Of a stretch of DNA of 64,000 nt, positions 62,632 to 64,000 are shown piece after piece. This stretch comes from Carboxylicivirga marina (lineage in GTDB: Bacteria; Bacteroidota; Bacteroidia; Bacteroidales; Marinilabiliaceae). Below the pieces are notes generated by a model. It made no database searches. It was not told the DNA's origin and saw nothing but the letters and a program-made list of their open reading frames with translations. Every line of letters starts with the position of its first letter. Within the stretch, counting starts at the first letter, position 1. Where the stretch lies: assembly GCF_016612505.1 (NCBI RefSeq), contig NZ_JAENRR010000002.1:1-64000 (forward strand), given 5' to 3'. The translations under genes and the position numbers were made by a program.

Positions 62632-63995
62632 GCAAATAAAAATTTAAAAGCCTCTTCAATTTTATTGGCTTTGATTATTTGAATATCAAACTTACCGAGT
62701 TCAACGCCTTTTACATAGCTTGGTATTATAATGCTTTTAAACCCTAATTTGGCGGCTTCACCAATACGTTGATCCAATCGGGTAACTGGTCGAATTTCAC
62801 CAGATAAACCAACTTCACCCGTCATGCATATATCTGGCGATATGGTCATATCCATATTAGATGATAACACAGCGGTTATTACGGCTAAATCAATGGCCGG
62901 GTCGTTAACTTTCAGTCCGCCAGCAATGTTTAAGAACACATCTTTAGCGGCAAGTTTAAAGCCCGCACGTTTTTCCAGTACTGCCAGTAGCATGTTGAGG
63001 CGACGCAAATCAAAACCAGTGACCGAACGCTGTGGATTTTGATAAGCAGCTGTACTGGCCAGAGCCTGTACTTCAATTAAAAATGGACGAACGCCTTCCA
63101 ATGCTGCCGATATGGCCACGCCGCTCATTTGCTTTTGTTGTGTTGCCAAAAGTAGTTCTGATGGATTGCTCACTTCGCGAAGACCGGACCCCAGCATCTC
63201 AAAAATACCAATCTCATTGGTTGAGCCAAAGCGGTTTTTTATTGAGCGCAAAATACGATACATATGATGACGATCGCCCTCGAACTGGAGCACAACATCT
63301 ACCATATGTTCTAATACTTTTGGTCCAGCCAGACTGCCTTCTTTGGTGATGTGACCAATTAAAAATACAGGAATGTGTTTTTCCTTACAAACACGTAATA
63401 TGGTTGCTGTGCATTCCCGAATTTGCGAAACGCTGCCAGGAGCTGATTCTATTCGCTCAGTTTCCATGGTTTGAACCGAGTCAATTACAAGCACATCTGG
63501 CTTTTCATTATCAATGTGTTTGATAATGTGTTCCACCAACACTTCACTTACCACATGGCAATTATCAGCCGATGCACTTGAAATACGATCGGCGCGTAAT
63601 TTAATCTGTTGCGGACTTTCCTCACCAGAAACATAGAGTACTTTTACATTTGGTAAATTCAATGCCGTTTGCAACACTAGTGTTGATTTACCAATGCCAG
63701 GCTCACCGCCAATAAGCACCATGGCGCCTGGTACTAATCCTCCTCCTAAAACACGATCGAGTTCATCGTTTCCAGTGCTAAGTCGCGGCTGTTCTTCAAC
63801 TGATACTTTTGAAACCGGCATGGGTTTCGTTCGCTCGGCTATAACAGTTCCCGGCCGACTATTTTTAGCTTTGCCTGTTATCTTGGTTTCTTCAACAAAG
63901 GTATTCCACTCACCGCAGGCATAGCATTTGCCCTCCCATTTGGGCGATTCATTACCACAACTCTGACAAACAAAAACAGATTTGGATTTAGCCAT
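62628..63995 (-). CDS. radA: DNA repair protein RadA
   Basis: The 455-residue protein has the N-terminal zinc finger (CQSCGNESPKWEGKCYACGEW), a RecA-like core with Walker A GGEPGIGKSTLVL, the RadA KNRFG motif and a C-terminal Lon-like domain (GLKVNDPAIDLAVITAVLSS, GEVGLSGEIRPV). It promotes branch migration in recombination and repair. Length is normal. Start ATG at 63995 is 5 bp from the window edge. It overlaps the propeller gene tail by 4 bp, and no terminator lies between them. Confidence 0.97.
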   Translation of the reverse strand: MAKSKSVFVCQSCGNESPKWEGKCYACGEWNTFVEETKITGKAKNSRPGTVIAERTKPMPVSKVSVEEQPRLSTGNDELDRVLGGGLVPGAMVLIGGEPGIGKSTLVLQTALNLPNVKVLYVSGEESPQQIKLRADRISSASADNCHVVSEVLVEHIIKHIDNEKPDVLVIDSVQTMETERIESAPGSVSQIRECTATILRVCKEKHIPVFLIGHITKEGSLAGPKVLEHMVDVVLQFEGDRHHMYRILRSIKNRFGSTNEIGIFEMLGSGLREVSNPSELLLATQQKQMSGVAISAALEGVRPFLIEVQALASTAAYQNPQRSVTGFDLRRLNMLLAVLEKRAGFKLAAKDVFLNIAGGLKVNDPAIDLAVITAVLSSNMDMTISPDICMTGEVGLSGEIRPVTRLDQRIGEAAKLGFKSIIIPSYVKGVELGKFDIQIIKANKIEEAFKFLFA

Positions 63996-64000
63996 ATTAC

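Overview
The window is a chromosomal stretch of a Bacteroidota bacterium, most likely an anaerobic or facultative marine or sediment member of the Marinilabiliales/Bacteroidales (inference). The support is the gene families (MutA/MutB methylmalonyl-CoA mutase, DUF5723 and DUF3857 proteins, BlaI plus an M56-TonB partner, S23-type four-helix-bundle ORFs, lipoproteins with acidic residues after the lipobox), promoters of the TTG-N18-20-TAnnTTTG type, mostly absent Shine-Dalgarno sequences and a moderately low GC content. There is no rRNA, CRISPR array, phage or intact insertion sequence. Most genes are single housekeeping or accessory units with many small repeats between them.

Layout. 0-8.6 kb: membrane proteins (BI-1 family, DUF2809, YdjM-type), a CBM6 lipoprotein, an esterase, a frameshifted SDR gene, an unusual FloA-GNAT fusion and a GH18 enzyme. 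8.7-13 kb: a secreted Ntn-hydrolase gene broken by a 168-bp MITE, a beta-helix/hydrolase lipoprotein and a hexose-6-phosphate mutarotase. 13.4-16.9 kb: a GH3-type acyl-adenylating enzyme, a deoxynucleoside kinase, an outer-membrane barrel and YccF. 17-18.1 kb: two tandem double-glycine-leader peptides, each with a GxxxG motif, that look like a two-peptide bacteriocin, followed by a small membrane protein. 18.3-22 kb: Kbl, an adenosine kinase, two tRNA-Asn genes and three decayed tRNA-Asn copies split by palindromes. 23-28.3 kb: paired outer-membrane barrels (one with WG repeats), a flavoprotein, and BlaI plus an M56-TonB peptidase. 28.4-39.4 kb: a DUF255 protein, a DUF5723 operon, RlpA, DUF502, a four-helix-bundle cassette, YraN, LD-carboxypeptidase and MetG. 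40-45 kb: mutA and mutB separated by a second four-helix-bundle cassette. 45-51.4 kb: two DUF3857 proteins and a subtilase. 52-57 kb: lipoproteins, a 21-bp tandem array abutting a second MITE, and a PHP phosphoesterase. 57.4-64 kb: an alpha/beta hydrolase coupled to a PAS histidine kinase, a membrane-anchored two-component-type propeller without a kinase, and RadA.

How the parts work together. MutA/MutB interconvert succinyl-CoA and methylmalonyl-CoA (propionate/succinate metabolism). Kbl acts in threonine/glycine catabolism; the adenosine and deoxynucleoside kinases salvage nucleosides. BlaI and the M56 protein form a sensor-repressor pair whose promoter and operator can be read. RlpA, LD-carboxypeptidase and BI-1 act at the envelope.

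Most worth a second look: (i) four-helix-bundle cassettes bounded by inverted arrays of about five heptamers, plus an apparently empty pair of arrays, with one cassette inside mutAB; (ii) the GG-leader peptide pair; (iii) the FloA-GNAT fusion; (iv) a MITE family with TTA/TAA target duplications, one copy of which can be excised in silico to restore a gene exactly; (v) tRNA-Asn remnants whose anticodon arm is replaced by a TCCCGA...TCGGGA palindrome; (vi) a fourteen-unit 21-bp array.
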